Assembly (NCBI GenBank): GCA_001723765.1
Contig: MAYW01000028.1
Location: 1 to 39,090 of the forward strand
Direction of reading: 5' to 3'
Source of the DNA: Candidatus Scalindua rubra
GTDB lineage: Bacteria; Planctomycetota; Brocadiia; Brocadiales; Scalinduaceae
Length of the DNA: 39,090 bases
Made by a program: the position numbers and the translations under genes. Positions 1 to 9,008 of the stretch are shown piece by piece. Numbering within the stretch: the first letter of the stretch is position 1; each line of letters opens with the position of its first letter. A model generated the notes under the pieces. That model was not told the origin of the DNA and did not search any database. It saw only the letters and a list, made by a program, of their open reading frames with translations.

Positions 1-1
1 A

Positions 2-706
2 TCTGGAAAAATAAAGGTTAGCATTTGCAGAAAAGGTAAAAAGGAAAGAGAGGCGGAACTGGAGATCCGTTTTCGTGAAGTAACATTACGGGTACCACGA
101 GATATAATAAATAAAAAAGAGAAAAAAGCAATTACACTTTACGCAATAAGCGCTAAGGAAGTATCTCCACCTAAAGGAGAAAAAGTATTACACTGGCGTC
201 TTTTTACTAACATAAATATAGAGGATTTTGAACAGGCATGCGAAAAGGTAGAGTGGTACTCAATTCGCTTTAGTATTGAAACATTTCACAGGATATTAAA
301 AAGTGGACGCAAAAGTGAGGATAAGAGGCTGGAAACCCTTGAGCGATTAGAACGTTGTCTGGCCATAGATATGATTACAGCTTGGAGATTAATGTATTTA
401 ACGATGTTGGGCAGGAAGACACCGGAAATAGAAAGTGATTTATTTTTTAATGAAAACGAACTAGAGGTTTTGAAAAGGATTAAATATGGAAACAACTATA
501 ATGCGGATCAGTCCTTGCCCTTAAAAGGAGCAGTAGGAGTGCTTGCCATTCTTGGTGGATTTGTTCCTGGCAGGAATAGGGTTCCTGGAGTAGAAGTCAT
601 GTGGCGTGGTATACGCAGACTTGAAGATATAGCAATAGGAGTATTATTAATGAAGGAAGACCTTTCAGAGAAAGCTTTGAGCGCTTATTGTTTTGAATTT
701 GGTTAG
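2..706 (+). CDS. IS4/Tn5-family transposase, C-terminal part (5' truncated by window edge)
   Basis: The frame is open from base 2 to the stop at 704-706, giving about 234 residues of a longer protein; the first in-frame ATG at 371 is internal. The segment carries the Y-(2)-R-(3)-E-(6)-K signature of the IS4 group DDE transposases (Y, R, E and K in WYSIRFSIETFHRILKSG, around base 257-310). The E is the third acidic catalytic residue. Downstream the chain has the helical C-terminal region expected of Tn5-like enzymes, ending at AYCFEFG. No downstream terminal inverted repeat could be recognised in the 73 bases before yggS, so the end of the element is not defined. Family assignment is firm; whether the full element is active cannot be judged. 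Confidence 0.85.
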   Translation, partial: SGKIKVSICRKGKKEREAELEIRFREVTLRVPRDIINKKEKKAITLYAISAKEVSPPKGEKVLHWRLFTNINIEDFEQACEKVEWYSIRFSIETFHRILKSGRKSEDKRLETLERLERCLAIDMITAWRLMYLTMLGRKTPEIESDLFFNENELEVLKRIKYGNNYNADQSLPLKGAVGVLAILGGFVPGRNRVPGVEVMWRGIRRLEDIAIGVLLMKEDLSEKALSAYCFEFG

Positions 707-779
707 CTGTCCGGCAAAAAATTGTCCAACAGTAAGCGCTCTGCGTGGGAGCAACGTGTCTTGATACCAGGAGTTTATA

Positions 780-1502
780 ATGTCCGAATTAGATAGTAAA
801 TTGAAAACTGATAAAGAGATTATAGAACAAAATTTATCAAATTTGCAAAGGCGCATAAAATCGGCTTGCTCACGATCCAGGTACAATCAAGACTCAGTTA
901 AATTAGTAATTTCGACAAAGTATGTAGAAGCAGAAGTCGTAAGAGTCCTATATGAATTGGGTTTTTCATGCATTGGTGAAAACCATTTGCAAGATACTGA
1001 GAAAAAATTGGAGAAACTCAATGATTTAGACTTACAATGGCATATGATTGGACACCTTCAACGAAATAAAGTGAAAAAGGCAATTCGCATCTTTGAATTG
1101 ATTCATTCGGTAGAAAGCATATCTCTTGCAATGGAGATAAATAAAGAATCAATAAAATTGGGGAAAAAAACTAGCATATTAATAGAGGTTAATGTAAGTG
1201 GCGAGGAAACGAAATACGGACTTTCCCCGGATGACATTATTCCTTTTCTGTACGAAATAAGTAATATGAAGGGAATTAATGTTGAGGGGTTGATGACTAT
1301 GGCGCCTATTGTTGATGACCCTGAAATATGTAGACCTTTTTTTAAAGGATTAAGAGAATTATTTGAAAGGGTTAAGGAAGAAAACATTCATAATGTTGAG
1401 ATGAAATTTCTTTCCATGGGAATGACTCAGGATTATGAAGTTGCAATTGAAGAGGGTGCAAACCTGGTTCGCATCGGATCTGCTGTTTTTAAAGGAATTT
1501 GA
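780..1502 (+). CDS. yggS: YggS/PROSC-family pyridoxal 5'-phosphate homeostasis protein
   Basis: A 240-residue protein of the normal length for the YggS family, a single-domain PLP-binding TIM barrel resembling the alanine racemase N-terminal domain. The PLP-linking lysine is K47 in VISTKY. Other family marks are GENHLQD, WHMIGHLQRNK, LIEVNVSGEETKYG, GLMTMAP, LSMGMTQDYEVAIEEG and the final VRIGSAVFKG, which binds the cofactor phosphate. The family buffers free PLP in the cytoplasm and has no known catalytic activity. The ATG is preceded by CAGGAG at a good distance. The DUF167 gene that often accompanies yggS lies 246 bases downstream, separated here by a palindromic repeat block. Confidence 0.95.
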   Translation: MSELDSKLKTDKEIIEQNLSNLQRRIKSACSRSRYNQDSVKLVISTKYVEAEVVRVLYELGFSCIGENHLQDTEKKLEKLNDLDLQWHMIGHLQRNKVKKAIRIFELIHSVESISLAMEINKESIKLGKKTSILIEVNVSGEETKYGLSPDDIIPFLYEISNMKGINVEGLMTMAPIVDDPEICRPFFKGLRELFERVKEENIHNVEMKFLSMGMTQDYEVAIEEGANLVRIGSAVFKGI

Positions 1503-1561
1503 TTTATATTGGACACAGATGAGTATAAAGTAGCGGAGCCACTTGTCCGGGTTAGGGGAAA

Positions 1562-1702
1562 GTAGGGTGGATTAAGGACGAAGGACGAATCCACCAATAA
1601 GGGATATGAATAAAGGAGGATTCGCCCTGTGTAGTAATGTAGTAGCTCTACTCCACAGGGCTCCCGCCCGGACGATTCGGTCGGACGGGTAATCCACCCT
1701 AC
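1562..1702. repeat. Composite family-A palindromic element, yggS-DUF167 gap
   Basis: The block is bounded by a perfect 13-base inverted repeat, GTAGGGTGGATTA at 1562-1574 and TAATCCACCCTAC at 1690-1702. Inside lie a second short palindrome (GGTGGATTAAGG...CGAATCCACC, to 1595), a CCCTGTG/CACAGGG hairpin around 1626-1662 and a CCCGCCCGGACGA/TCGGTCGGACGGGT hairpin (about 1663-1690). It fills most of the gap between two genes that are normally adjacent. Confidence 0.8.
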
Positions 1703-1748
1703 AAAGATTAATCGTAACAATCTGCGTTTATCAGCGTCCTATTATTTC

Positions 1749-2045
1749 ATGATGATTAAGATAAGGGAAATGGAGGGCGGTATCGTAATACCTGTTAAAG
1801 TCCAACCCAATTCAAGCAAAAATGGGATTATGGGGGAATATGCTAATAGAATAAAAATTGCAGTTACTGTACCACCCGAAAAAGGAAAGGCTAACAAAGC
1901 CGTAATCAAAGTACTTGCTGAATGGTTGGATGTCAAGAGTCCAGATATTCAAATAATTTCTGGTGAAAAATCAAAAGACAAGGAAGTATTTGTAAGAAAT
2001 ATTACAAAAAAAGATGTATTTAAATTAGCTCTGCAAATATATTAA
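1749..2045 (+). CDS. DUF167 (YggU-family) protein
   Basis: A 98-residue protein with the DUF167 pattern: VIPVKVQPNSSKNGI near the start, then IKIAVTVPPEKGKANKAVIK and a final SGEKSKDKEVFV. Length matches the family (about 95-110). The biochemical role of the family is not established; it is a small alpha/beta fold often encoded next to yggS, as here. Two ATG codons lie in tandem at 1749 and 1752; no clear ribosome-binding site distinguishes them. Confidence 0.9.
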   Translation: MMIKIREMEGGIVIPVKVQPNSSKNGIMGEYANRIKIAVTVPPEKGKANKAVIKVLAEWLDVKSPDIQIISGEKSKDKEVFVRNITKKDVFKLALQIY

Positions 2046-2055
2046 AGGAGCAGAG

Positions 2056-2085
2056 GTAGGGTGGATTAAGCGAAGCGAATCCACC
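2056..2085. repeat. Family-A palindrome (GTGGATTAAGCG/CGAATCCAC)
   Basis: GTAGGGTGGATTAAGCGAAG continuing to CGAATCCACC forms a near-perfect short hairpin just after the DUF167 stop. It could act as a transcript end, but no T-run follows. It shares its left end (GTAGGGTGGATTAAG) with the element at 1562. Confidence 0.8.
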
Positions 2086-2135
2086 ACCAACCAAAAAAAG
2101 GGATGTGTCCCTATTAATTTCTATTAATTTAATTT

Positions 2136-4958
2136 ATGAGTTATAAAGATACAATAAACTTGCCAAAAACAAAATTTTCCATGAAGGGAAATCTCATTCA
2201 AAAGGAGCCTGAATTTCTAAAAAAATGGGAGAAGGAAAATCTTTACGCTCAAATACGAAAGGCAAGGGCAGGCGCAAAGAAATTCATTTTACATGATGGG
2301 CCTCCTTACCCTACAGGAGATTTGCATATTGGGACAGGTTTGAACAAGATATTAAAGGATATAATAGTCAGGTTTTATACGATGAGGGGATATGATGCTC
2401 CATATATACCAGGTTGGGACTGCCATGGTCTTCCTATAGAACATAGGGTAATGCAAGAAATTGGTTCTAAAGCAGAAAGTATGGAGAAAATCGAGATTCG
2501 CCAGAAGTGTAAAAAGTATGCTGAAAAATTTGTAAAAGTACAAATGAAGCAGTTTAAGGCCTTAGGAGTCTCTGGTGATTGGGAATCGTCTTACCTTACG
2601 TTCACTCCTCAATACGAAACTGGCATAATCGAAGTATTTGGAAAGCTCGTTGAAAAAGGATACATCTATAGAAGACTGAAACCCATACACTGGTGTATGC
2701 GTTGTAAAACCGCTCTTGCTGAGGCAGAGTTAGAATACTACGATGAAACCAGTCCGTCAATTTATGTTAACTTTAAACTGATTGATAAGCCTAAAGATAT
2801 TTTTGATGGTATTGAAGATGAAGATGTTTATATCTTAATCTGGACAACAACTCCATGGACATTACCTGCTAATCTTGCAATCGCTTTGCATCCAGACTTT
2901 AAATACACAGCCGTACGATACAAAAATCCTAAAACGCAAAAAAATGAAGTTACCATATTAGCAGATAATTTAGTAGATTCTATTATGAATGTGTTAAAAG
3001 TAGACGCATTCGAACGCCTTGGTACATCAACTGGTGGTTCCTTAGAAGGGATAAAATATAAACACATAATTATGGATAGAGAAGGGACAGTAGTTTTGGC
3101 GGATTACGTCACACTTTCAGACGGAACAGGATGTGTGCATACGGCTCCAGGCCATGGTCTGGAAGATTACTTAACAGGACTAAAATATGATCTGCCTGTT
3201 ATTAGTCCAGTTGATGAATCTGGTATTTTTACAGAAGAAGCAGGGGATTTTGCTAAACAGAGCATAACTGAAGGTAATAAGTCAATATCAGAAAAACTAG
3301 ATGAATTAGGGCTTTTAATACACATTGATCAACTAAGCCATTCGTATCCGCATTGTTGGCGTTGTAAGGAACCTGTGATTTTTCGTGCAACGGAACAATG
3401 GTTTGTAAATATAGAACATCTTAATCTTAGAGAAAATGTATTAAAAGAGATTGAAAAAACAAATTGGATTCCATCATGGGGAGAAGTGCGCTTATCTAAT
3501 ATGTTAAAAGAGCGTCCGGATTGGTGTATTTCAAGACAGCGTTCATGGGGAGTGCCTATCCCTGCTTTTTATTGCACCAATTGTAAAGAATCAATATTAG
3601 ACGTGAAGGTTATTTATCATGTGCGAGATATGTTTTCAAAATATGGTGCAGACAGTTGGTTTTATAAAGACACAAAGGAGTTTCTACCAAATGGTACAAA
3701 ATGTCCGAACTGTAATTCTACTGATTTTGAAAAGGAGAATGATATATTTGACGTATGGTTTGAATCAGGTTCCAGTCATCATGCGGTACTGAATAAACGG
3801 GAAGAATTATCTTTTCCGGCAGATATATATCTTGAAGGAAGTGACCAACATAGAGGATGGTTTCAGCTATCACTACTACCTTCTGTTGCAGCATGGGGTT
3901 GTGCTCCCTTTAAAACAGTATTGACTCATGGCTTTGTGGTAGACGAAAAAGGTGAGAAGATGTCTAAGTCACTTGGTAACTTTATATCGGTTGGTGATGC
4001 CTTGAAAGAATTGGGAGGAGATATCTTAAGGCTATGGACATCTTCTATGGAATACAGGAATGAGATGAATGTTTCACGTTCGATCATCTTAAGAATGTCG
4101 GATTCTTATAGACGTATTAGAAATACCTTTAGATACCTTCTTGGTAATTTACACGATTTTGATTCAAAAAAGGACTCTGTGGAATATACACAACTGTGGG
4201 AGATTGATCGATGGGCGTTACACAAAACAGAAAAACTTAGAGCCTCAGTAACATCTGCTTATGAATCATTCCAATTCCACCGCGTTTACCATAACATTCA
4301 TAATTTCTGTGCAGTTGAGATGAGCTCCTTCTATTTTGATATCTTAAAGGACAGGCTTTATACATTTTCAAAAAAATCACTTGAAAGGCGTGCAGCACAA
4401 ACTGTTCTTCACCGAATAAATTCAGTGCTGGTAAGGCTCCTTGCCCCTGTTCTGGTTTATACTTCTGAAGAGGTGTGGATGGAAATGACGCATGAGGATG
4501 ACAATGCTGCCTGTGTACATCTAGCTGATTGGCCAACCCCTAACGAACAATACATAGATGAAGAGCTTGATGATAAGTGGGACAAAATTATTAAAATTAG
4601 AACTGACGTAGCAAGAGAATTAGAAAAAATGAGGGCAGCAAAGCACGTTGGCAATTCCCTTGAGGCTGCAGTTGACCTTTATACTGATGATGTTGATTTG
4701 CTTAATTTCCTAAGAGAATACGAGCGTGATTTCCCAATGATATTTATCGTTTCAGACGTAACTATATGTGAAGAGCCTCCAGACTCAGCAAATGAAGGAG
4801 AAATTTTTAATAAATTGTTTATCAGGGTAAAAGTTTCAGAGAATAACAAATGTGAGAGATGTTGGAACTACCGCGAAGAAGTCGGCAAGATAGAAAAATA
4901 CCCAACCTTATGTAATAGGTGTGCTGAAGTTATTGAGACAGCAGAGTTACAAAATTGA
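2136..4958 (+). CDS. ileS: Isoleucyl-tRNA synthetase
   Basis: A 940-residue class Ia aminoacyl-tRNA synthetase of normal bacterial IleS length; it charges tRNA-Ile in the cytoplasm. The HIGH-type motif is in PPYPTGDLHIGT (about residues 56-67) and the KMSKS motif in GEKMSKSLGN (about residue 610). The editing (CP1) domain is present with WTTTPWTLPANLA and the GTGCVHTAPGHGLEDY region. The C-terminal zinc-binding module is intact: CERCWN followed by CNRCAEV. No strong Shine-Dalgarno sequence precedes the ATG; the leader is AT-rich. Both active-site motifs and the full length indicate a functional enzyme. Confidence 0.98.
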   Translation: MSYKDTINLPKTKFSMKGNLIQKEPEFLKKWEKENLYAQIRKARAGAKKFILHDGPPYPTGDLHIGTGLNKILKDIIVRFYTMRGYDAPYIPGWDCHGLPIEHRVMQEIGSKAESMEKIEIRQKCKKYAEKFVKVQMKQFKALGVSGDWESSYLTFTPQYETGIIEVFGKLVEKGYIYRRLKPIHWCMRCKTALAEAELEYYDETSPSIYVNFKLIDKPKDIFDGIEDEDVYILIWTTTPWTLPANLAIALHPDFKYTAVRYKNPKTQKNEVTILADNLVDSIMNVLKVDAFERLGTSTGGSLEGIKYKHIIMDREGTVVLADYVTLSDGTGCVHTAPGHGLEDYLTGLKYDLPVISPVDESGIFTEEAGDFAKQSITEGNKSISEKLDELGLLIHIDQLSHSYPHCWRCKEPVIFRATEQWFVNIEHLNLRENVLKEIEKTNWIPSWGEVRLSNMLKERPDWCISRQRSWGVPIPAFYCTNCKESILDVKVIYHVRDMFSKYGADSWFYKDTKEFLPNGTKCPNCNSTDFEKENDIFDVWFESGSSHHAVLNKREELSFPADIYLEGSDQHRGWFQLSLLPSVAAWGCAPFKTVLTHGFVVDEKGEKMSKSLGNFISVGDALKELGGDILRLWTSSMEYRNEMNVSRSIILRMSDSYRRIRNTFRYLLGNLHDFDSKKDSVEYTQLWEIDRWALHKTEKLRASVTSAYESFQFHRVYHNIHNFCAVEMSSFYFDILKDRLYTFSKKSLERRAAQTVLHRINSVLVRLLAPVLVYTSEEVWMEMTHEDDNAACVHLADWPTPNEQYIDEELDDKWDKIIKIRTDVARELEKMRAAKHVGNSLEAAVDLYTDDVDLLNFLREYERDFPMIFIVSDVTICEEPPDSANEGEIFNKLFIRVKVSENNKCERCWNYREEVGKIEKYPTLCNRCAEVIETAELQN

Positions 4959-5148
4959 TAGTTTTGGAATTTAATTTATATTCAAATTATCTTGTGCTGG
5001 CATATAAAATCGTTATTCCAACGACCTTGTTTCCATAAAAGAGATAATACAAAATATAGGAATACCATTAAAGTTAAAATAAGGAATAATGGGCCAAACC
5101 CAATACTGTTCGGCACGGAGTTTGAGTGTAAAAGTGTGGTGATGGCAA

Positions 5149-5238
5149 CATACAGACATACAGGTCAAGACATACAGAAGACATACAGAAGACATACAGA
5201 AGACATACAAGAAGGCATACAAAGATATACAGGTCAAA
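5149..5238. repeat. 11-bp tandem repeat (GACATACAGAA)n between ileS and holB
   Basis: Three identical copies of GACATACAGAA at 5169-5201 are followed by three degenerate copies (GACATACAAGA, AGGCATACAAA, GATATACAGGT) to 5234, with partial copies upstream from about 5149. The gap 4959-5334 between the convergent ileS and holB genes holds this array and nothing else recognisable. A 97-codon frame crossing it is repeat-driven (RHTEDIQ-type) and is not called. Confidence 0.85.
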
Positions 5239-5334
5239 TCTCCTCTTGGCTGCATATCTTTTTTAGCTTTAAAATTGCCTTTTAAGTTTCGTATTTTTTT
5301 GATGAAAAAGATAATGCTTAATATGGTAATGCTA

Positions 5335-6372
5335 TTATCTCTCCGCAGAATTCAATACAGCAATTCTTGCAAATATATTTTCGACCAACAAATTAATATT
5401 TAAGTTATAATCAAGATGTTTAATGGTTAGTAAAATTTCATCAACTATAGTGATTATTTGCTCTTGGGTCAAATAATTGACAAGACCTTGTAAGGCCTCC
5501 TCACGCTCTGCATTGAAAAGAGGTAGTTTCTTTTTACGAGCACTGTGTACATTCCTAATTTTAACCATTAGGAGATCACGGTAAAATTGTAATATACAGT
5601 TTAAAATACGCTTAAGAGTTTGCCTTTTTTCTTCTAAAGAATCGCTTGAACCAAGATAAGAATCAATAAATTCTTCAGCAAAATTAAAATTGCCCATGTT
5701 TAGACCTGATATGCGATTGACTATATCGTTGTTTTTTTCGTAAAATTTTTCTCTCAAGAGTTCAATTGCATCACCTAAGCTTCCGTTGCAAAATCTTGAT
5801 ACCCATTCGATTTCTCTTGTATCGGCATTAAAAATTTTTACAAGCTGGTCTTTTATAATGTGGTTAGGGATTGGAGTAAACCTGACTATTTGACACCTTG
5901 ACCTGATTGTTTCTCTAATCGGCATGAGCGAGTCGGCGGTGAGGATAATAAAGGTGTTTGGTGTGGGTTCTTCAAGTGTTTTGAGCAAGCAATTTGATGC
6001 TTCCTCGTTCATCCTGTCTGCTTCTTTGATGATGAATACTTTATATTCCGATTCAACGGGACTTAGTTTTACAAAATGTTGTAAATTTCTTATGTTATCA
6101 ATTTTTATAAATTTAGATTTTTTCTCTAAAACTATCCAATGAATATCTGGATGTGTGTTATTATCTATGCGAATGCAGTTTTTGCATATATTACAGGAGT
6201 CGCCTTTGCTTTTATTACAAAATAGAGCTTTTGAGAATTCCTTTGCAAAAAGGGATTTTCCTATCCCATTTTGCCCTGTGAAGATATATGCATGAGAAAG
6301 GTGGTCGTTGTTTATAGCTTTTCTAAAATGTTTAATGATGTGGCCCTGAGACAGAAAATCCGCAAATGACAT
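5335..6372 (-). CDS. holB: DNA polymerase III delta' subunit
   Basis: A 345-residue clamp-loader AAA+ protein. It has Walker A GQNGIGKS (about residues 34-41), a zinc-binding cluster with spaced cysteines ending in CNICKNC (about 60-70), the NCLLKTLEEP helix typical of DnaX/HolB proteins, and the SRCQ sensor motif. The C-terminal third fits the collar domain that assembles the pentameric clamp loader. It lies 20 bases downstream of the lipoyl-domain gene on the same strand and probably shares its promoter at 6733-6760. DnaX is the main alternative, but the short C-terminus and the lack of a tau extension favour delta'. Confidence 0.88.
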   Translation of the reverse strand: MSFADFLSQGHIIKHFRKAINNDHLSHAYIFTGQNGIGKSLFAKEFSKALFCNKSKGDSCNICKNCIRIDNNTHPDIHWIVLEKKSKFIKIDNIRNLQHFVKLSPVESEYKVFIIKEADRMNEEASNCLLKTLEEPTPNTFIILTADSLMPIRETIRSRCQIVRFTPIPNHIIKDQLVKIFNADTREIEWVSRFCNGSLGDAIELLREKFYEKNNDIVNRISGLNMGNFNFAEEFIDSYLGSSDSLEEKRQTLKRILNCILQFYRDLLMVKIRNVHSARKKKLPLFNAEREEALQGLVNYLTQEQIITIVDEILLTIKHLDYNLNINLLVENIFARIAVLNSAER

Positions 6373-6392
6373 TATGTTTTTATATATCTTTG

Positions 6393-6641
6393 TTAGTAGC
6401 CTTCTGTTTCAGTAATTGCGATAATATCACCTACTTTTACAACATCACCTTCTTGAGCTAGTATTTTAATTAATCTTCCTGAGTATGGTGCTGGAATGTT
6501 AAAAGTTGCTTTGTTTGTTGAAACTTCCATAATATCTTCCCCTTCTTCAAATTCTTCGTCTTCTTCAACGTGCCAAAAAGAAACAGTAATTTCATCATAC
6601 ACTTCTACTCCAAGATCTGGTAGTTCTAGATCTTCTTGCAT
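6393..6641 (-). CDS. Free-standing lipoyl-domain protein
   Basis: This 82-residue protein is a single biotinyl/lipoyl attachment domain and nothing else. VSTNKATFNIPAP (about residues 41-53) matches the lipoylation site of 2-oxoacid dehydrogenase E2 subunits (ETDKAT type), with the target lysine at about position 45. Biotin carriers have AMKM at this place, so lipoate is the likelier cofactor. The rest (LPDLGVE, GDVVKVGDIIA) matches the hammerhead fold. There is no E2 catalytic domain, linker or E1/E3 gene nearby. It is the first gene of a minus-strand pair with holB. What enzyme it serves cannot be told from this window. Confidence 0.85.
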   Translation of the reverse strand: MQEDLELPDLGVEVYDEITVSFWHVEEDEEFEEGEDIMEVSTNKATFNIPAPYSGRLIKILAQEGDVVKVGDIIAITETEGY

Positions 6642-6732
6642 TTTACTTTGCCTTAAGTAATTAAATAGTTGTTATTCAGATTCAAAAATTGAAATAAATA
6701 TTGCTAATTTCTCTAAAGAAAATGATAAAATA

Positions 6733-6760
6733 ATTATACATAGGACTGATTTGTTGTCAA
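6733..6760 (-). promoter_or_regulatory. Consensus sigma70 promoter for the lipoyl protein-holB unit
   Basis: On the minus strand TTGACA (6755-6760) and TATAAT (6733-6738) are separated by 16 bases. Both boxes are perfect consensus. A transcript starting near 6726 would have a leader of about 85 bases before the lipoyl-protein ATG. Confidence 0.7.
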
Positions 6761-6821
6761 TAGTTTGTGGTTTAAAATTGAATATTTTAAGTATTTACCG
6801 TAATATGTATTTAAATATTGC

Positions 6822-6850
6822 TTGACTTCAGATTATTTGTTATATAAAAT
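6822..6850 (+). promoter_or_regulatory. Possible sigma70 promoter at the head of a long leader
   Basis: TTGACT at 6822-6827 is followed after 17 bases by TAAAAT (6845-6850), or after 15 bases by TATAAA. The next plus-strand coding sequence is rny, whose 5' remains begin near 7437, so a transcript would have about 580 bases of untranslated leader. The gap 6642-7436 is very AT-rich; besides the two promoters it shows only a short GTCTAA/TTAGAC hairpin near 6948-6972 and no recognisable gene or tRNA. Confidence 0.35.
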
Positions 6851-7436
6851 CAAAATTTAAAATATCTAGTGTTGTTACTATGTACAATTATTATTAATGC
6901 AAAAATTTCTATTTTTCTCTTATATAACATGGGATTGCGGCGCTAGTCTAAGTGTAAATATAGATTAGACTTATAAAACACAAAAAATGGGGTTGGAAAT
7001 TTCATAGTAAAACAGGGAATGGTTTTTAAATGATTAATTTTTGTCTTTTTCATTTTATAAGAAATTCCTTAAAATTAGGAACTCTTTTTTTTGTTAGAAA
7101 GTTCTTTTGATAAATTTTTTGTACTGTATACGTTTCTATAAATCAAAAAGAATTTATGTGATGTTTTGGGTAAGTTAATTATTTAACTTACATAGAGATT
7201 TCATTTCTTTTTGCATATATAGAACCTTTTTTCAAGAAAATTTAAGATCATTCCCGGTTAAAGTATATTCCCAAGAAGTTCAGGAATTTATTCATTTGAG
7301 AAGACGAAGTCTACTTTAAGTTCTTACCACTAGAATACTTCCATACCTCAATTCTTTTTTCTGCAATCTTTTATAATCATCGATTAATTTCCAAATAGTT
7401 TTGTTGACGTTTTACTATTTAAGAAGGTGGTGATGA

Positions 7437-7787
7437 CTTATTAATAATATTCTATCAAATCCAATAATATTTTTTCCAATACTACCAGTTTGCATAATTT
7501 TTGGTTTTTTTAATATGTTATCTGTTTTTTAGATTACGGCAAGTTAGTAGGGAGAGAACTTCCAGGAACTTAATTAAGGATGCAAAATTAGAGGCAGAAA
7601 GAATAGTAAAAAAGTGCTAATATCACAGCCAAAGAAGAGATGTACAAGAGAAAAGAGAGCTTTGAAAGAGAAACACAAGAATTGAGGCAAGAATTACGCC
7701 ATCTTGAACGACGTTTGAGCAAAAGGGAAGATAATTTAGAGAGAAAGATGGACATACTGAACAAAAAAGGAGAAATATATTGAAAAT
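7437..7787 (+). pseudogene. rny: Frameshifted 5' part of the RNase Y gene
   Basis: Read with frame changes, this stretch encodes the N-terminal part that RNase Y should have. A hydrophobic segment (IIFFPILPVCIIFGFF, about 7458-7511) is followed, after a shift in the T-run near 7524-7530, by RLRQVSRERTSRNLIKDAKLE. After a second shift in the A-run 7608-7613 comes the coiled-coil stretch NITAKEEMYKRKESFERETQ to DILNKK. A third shift at 7761-7770 (A-run plus GG) joins the intact downstream frame. The reconstructed total is close to the usual 520 residues. A ribosome-binding-like AAGAAGGTGGTGATG lies at 7421-7435, but that ATG reaches a stop after three codons. Confidence 0.75.
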
Positions 7788-9008
7788 ATGGCTTCTAATT
7801 TGTCAAACAAAGAAAAAGAAATTGGGAAGAAAAATACAGAACTTGAAAATTTGATTCAGGAAGAAAAAAATACCCTTTTTAGAATATCAGGTCTTTCCGT
7901 AGAAAGTGCCGAGAAACTTTTAATGAGTCGCCTGGAGAAGGAACTTGAGAAAGAATGTGCTAGCGTGGTTGAAAGGCACATTCAAAAGGTCAAAGAAACT
8001 GCTGAAAAAACTGCTATTTCTATAATCTGCACGGCAGTACAACGGTGTACGGCAAATGACACGATTGAGAACGTTGTAAGTTCAATAGAATTGCCTAATG
8101 ATGAAATGAAAGGACGAATTATTGGTAGAGAAGGACGAAACATTCGTGCTTTTGAAAAGGCTACGGGAATAGATGTAATTGTTGATGATACCCCTGGTAT
8201 CATTGTGCTTTCTGGTTTTGACAGTGTACGAAGGGAAATTGCGAGGATGGCAATGAAAAAATTAATTCTGGATGGTAGAATCCATCCTGCGCGTATAGAA
8301 GATATAGTCCAGGAAACAGAAAAGGATATTGAACAGATTATTCAGGAGACGGGGAAACAAACAAGCTTTGAATTGGGAATACACGATTTGCATCCAGAGG
8401 TTGTTAAGCTAATAGGACGCTTGAGATATCGTACAAGTTATGGCCAGAACCAATTACAACATTCTATAGAGGTATCTAATCTTGCAGGTATTTTAGCCGG
8501 TGAATTGAAGCTGGATACACAAATAGCTAAGAGATGCGGCCTTCTGCATGACATTGGAAAAGCTGTTAATTCTGATGTTGAAGGTACTCATGCTCTTGTT
8601 GGAGCAGACATTGCTAAAAGATTTGAAGAAAAGCCTGAGATTATAAATGCAATTGCTGCACATCACGAAGAGGTGCCATCCGAGACGGTATATGCTGTAT
8701 TGATAAACGCGGCAGATGCAATCTCCGCTAGCAGGCCTGGAGCGAGACGAGAGACTCTTGAAAAATATATTAAACGACTAGAAAGACTAGAAAGTGTAGC
8801 AATGTCTTTTGGTGGTGTTGAGAGTGCTTACGCAATTCAGGCGGGTAGAGAAATAAGGGTAGTCGTTCATCCAGATAAAGTTAATGATAAGTCAGCTTCT
8901 AAAATTTGCTATGATATTGCAAAAGAAATAGAAGAAGAGCTTGAATATCCGGGAGAAGTAATAGTTACCGTAATTAGAGAGAAACGCATAGTTCAGAAGG
9001 CGAAATGA
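7788..9008 (+). CDS. rny: Ribonuclease Y, intact C-terminal frame (KH and HD domains)
   Basis: This 406-codon frame has the remaining coiled coil, a KH RNA-binding domain with the GREG loop (GRIIGREGRNIRAFEKATG, about residues 108-126) and the HD phosphohydrolase domain with HDIGKAV and the later AAHHEE. RNase Y is the membrane-anchored endonuclease that starts mRNA decay in many bacteria. The membrane anchor is encoded upstream but out of frame, so the product as written would be a soluble, shortened enzyme. The ATG at 7788 is simply the first in this frame. The stop overlaps the mnmG start in ATGATG, suggesting translational coupling. Confidence 0.92.
   Translation: MASNLSNKEKEIGKKNTELENLIQEEKNTLFRISGLSVESAEKLLMSRLEKELEKECASVVERHIQKVKETAEKTAISIICTAVQRCTANDTIENVVSSIELPNDEMKGRIIGREGRNIRAFEKATGIDVIVDDTPGIIVLSGFDSVRREIARMAMKKLILDGRIHPARIEDIVQETEKDIEQIIQETGKQTSFELGIHDLHPEVVKLIGRLRYRTSYGQNQLQHSIEVSNLAGILAGELKLDTQIAKRCGLLHDIGKAVNSDVEGTHALVGADIAKRFEEKPEIINAIAAHHEEVPSETVYAVLINAADAISASRPGARRETLEKYIKRLERLESVAMSFGGVESAYAIQAGREIRVVVHPDKVNDKSASKICYDIAKEIEEELEYPGEVIVTVIREKRIVQKAK

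Noticed and set aside
4992-5285. 97-codon frame after ileS
   Set aside because: Its middle is the 11-base tandem repeat; flanks show no protein-like pattern and no ribosome-binding site.
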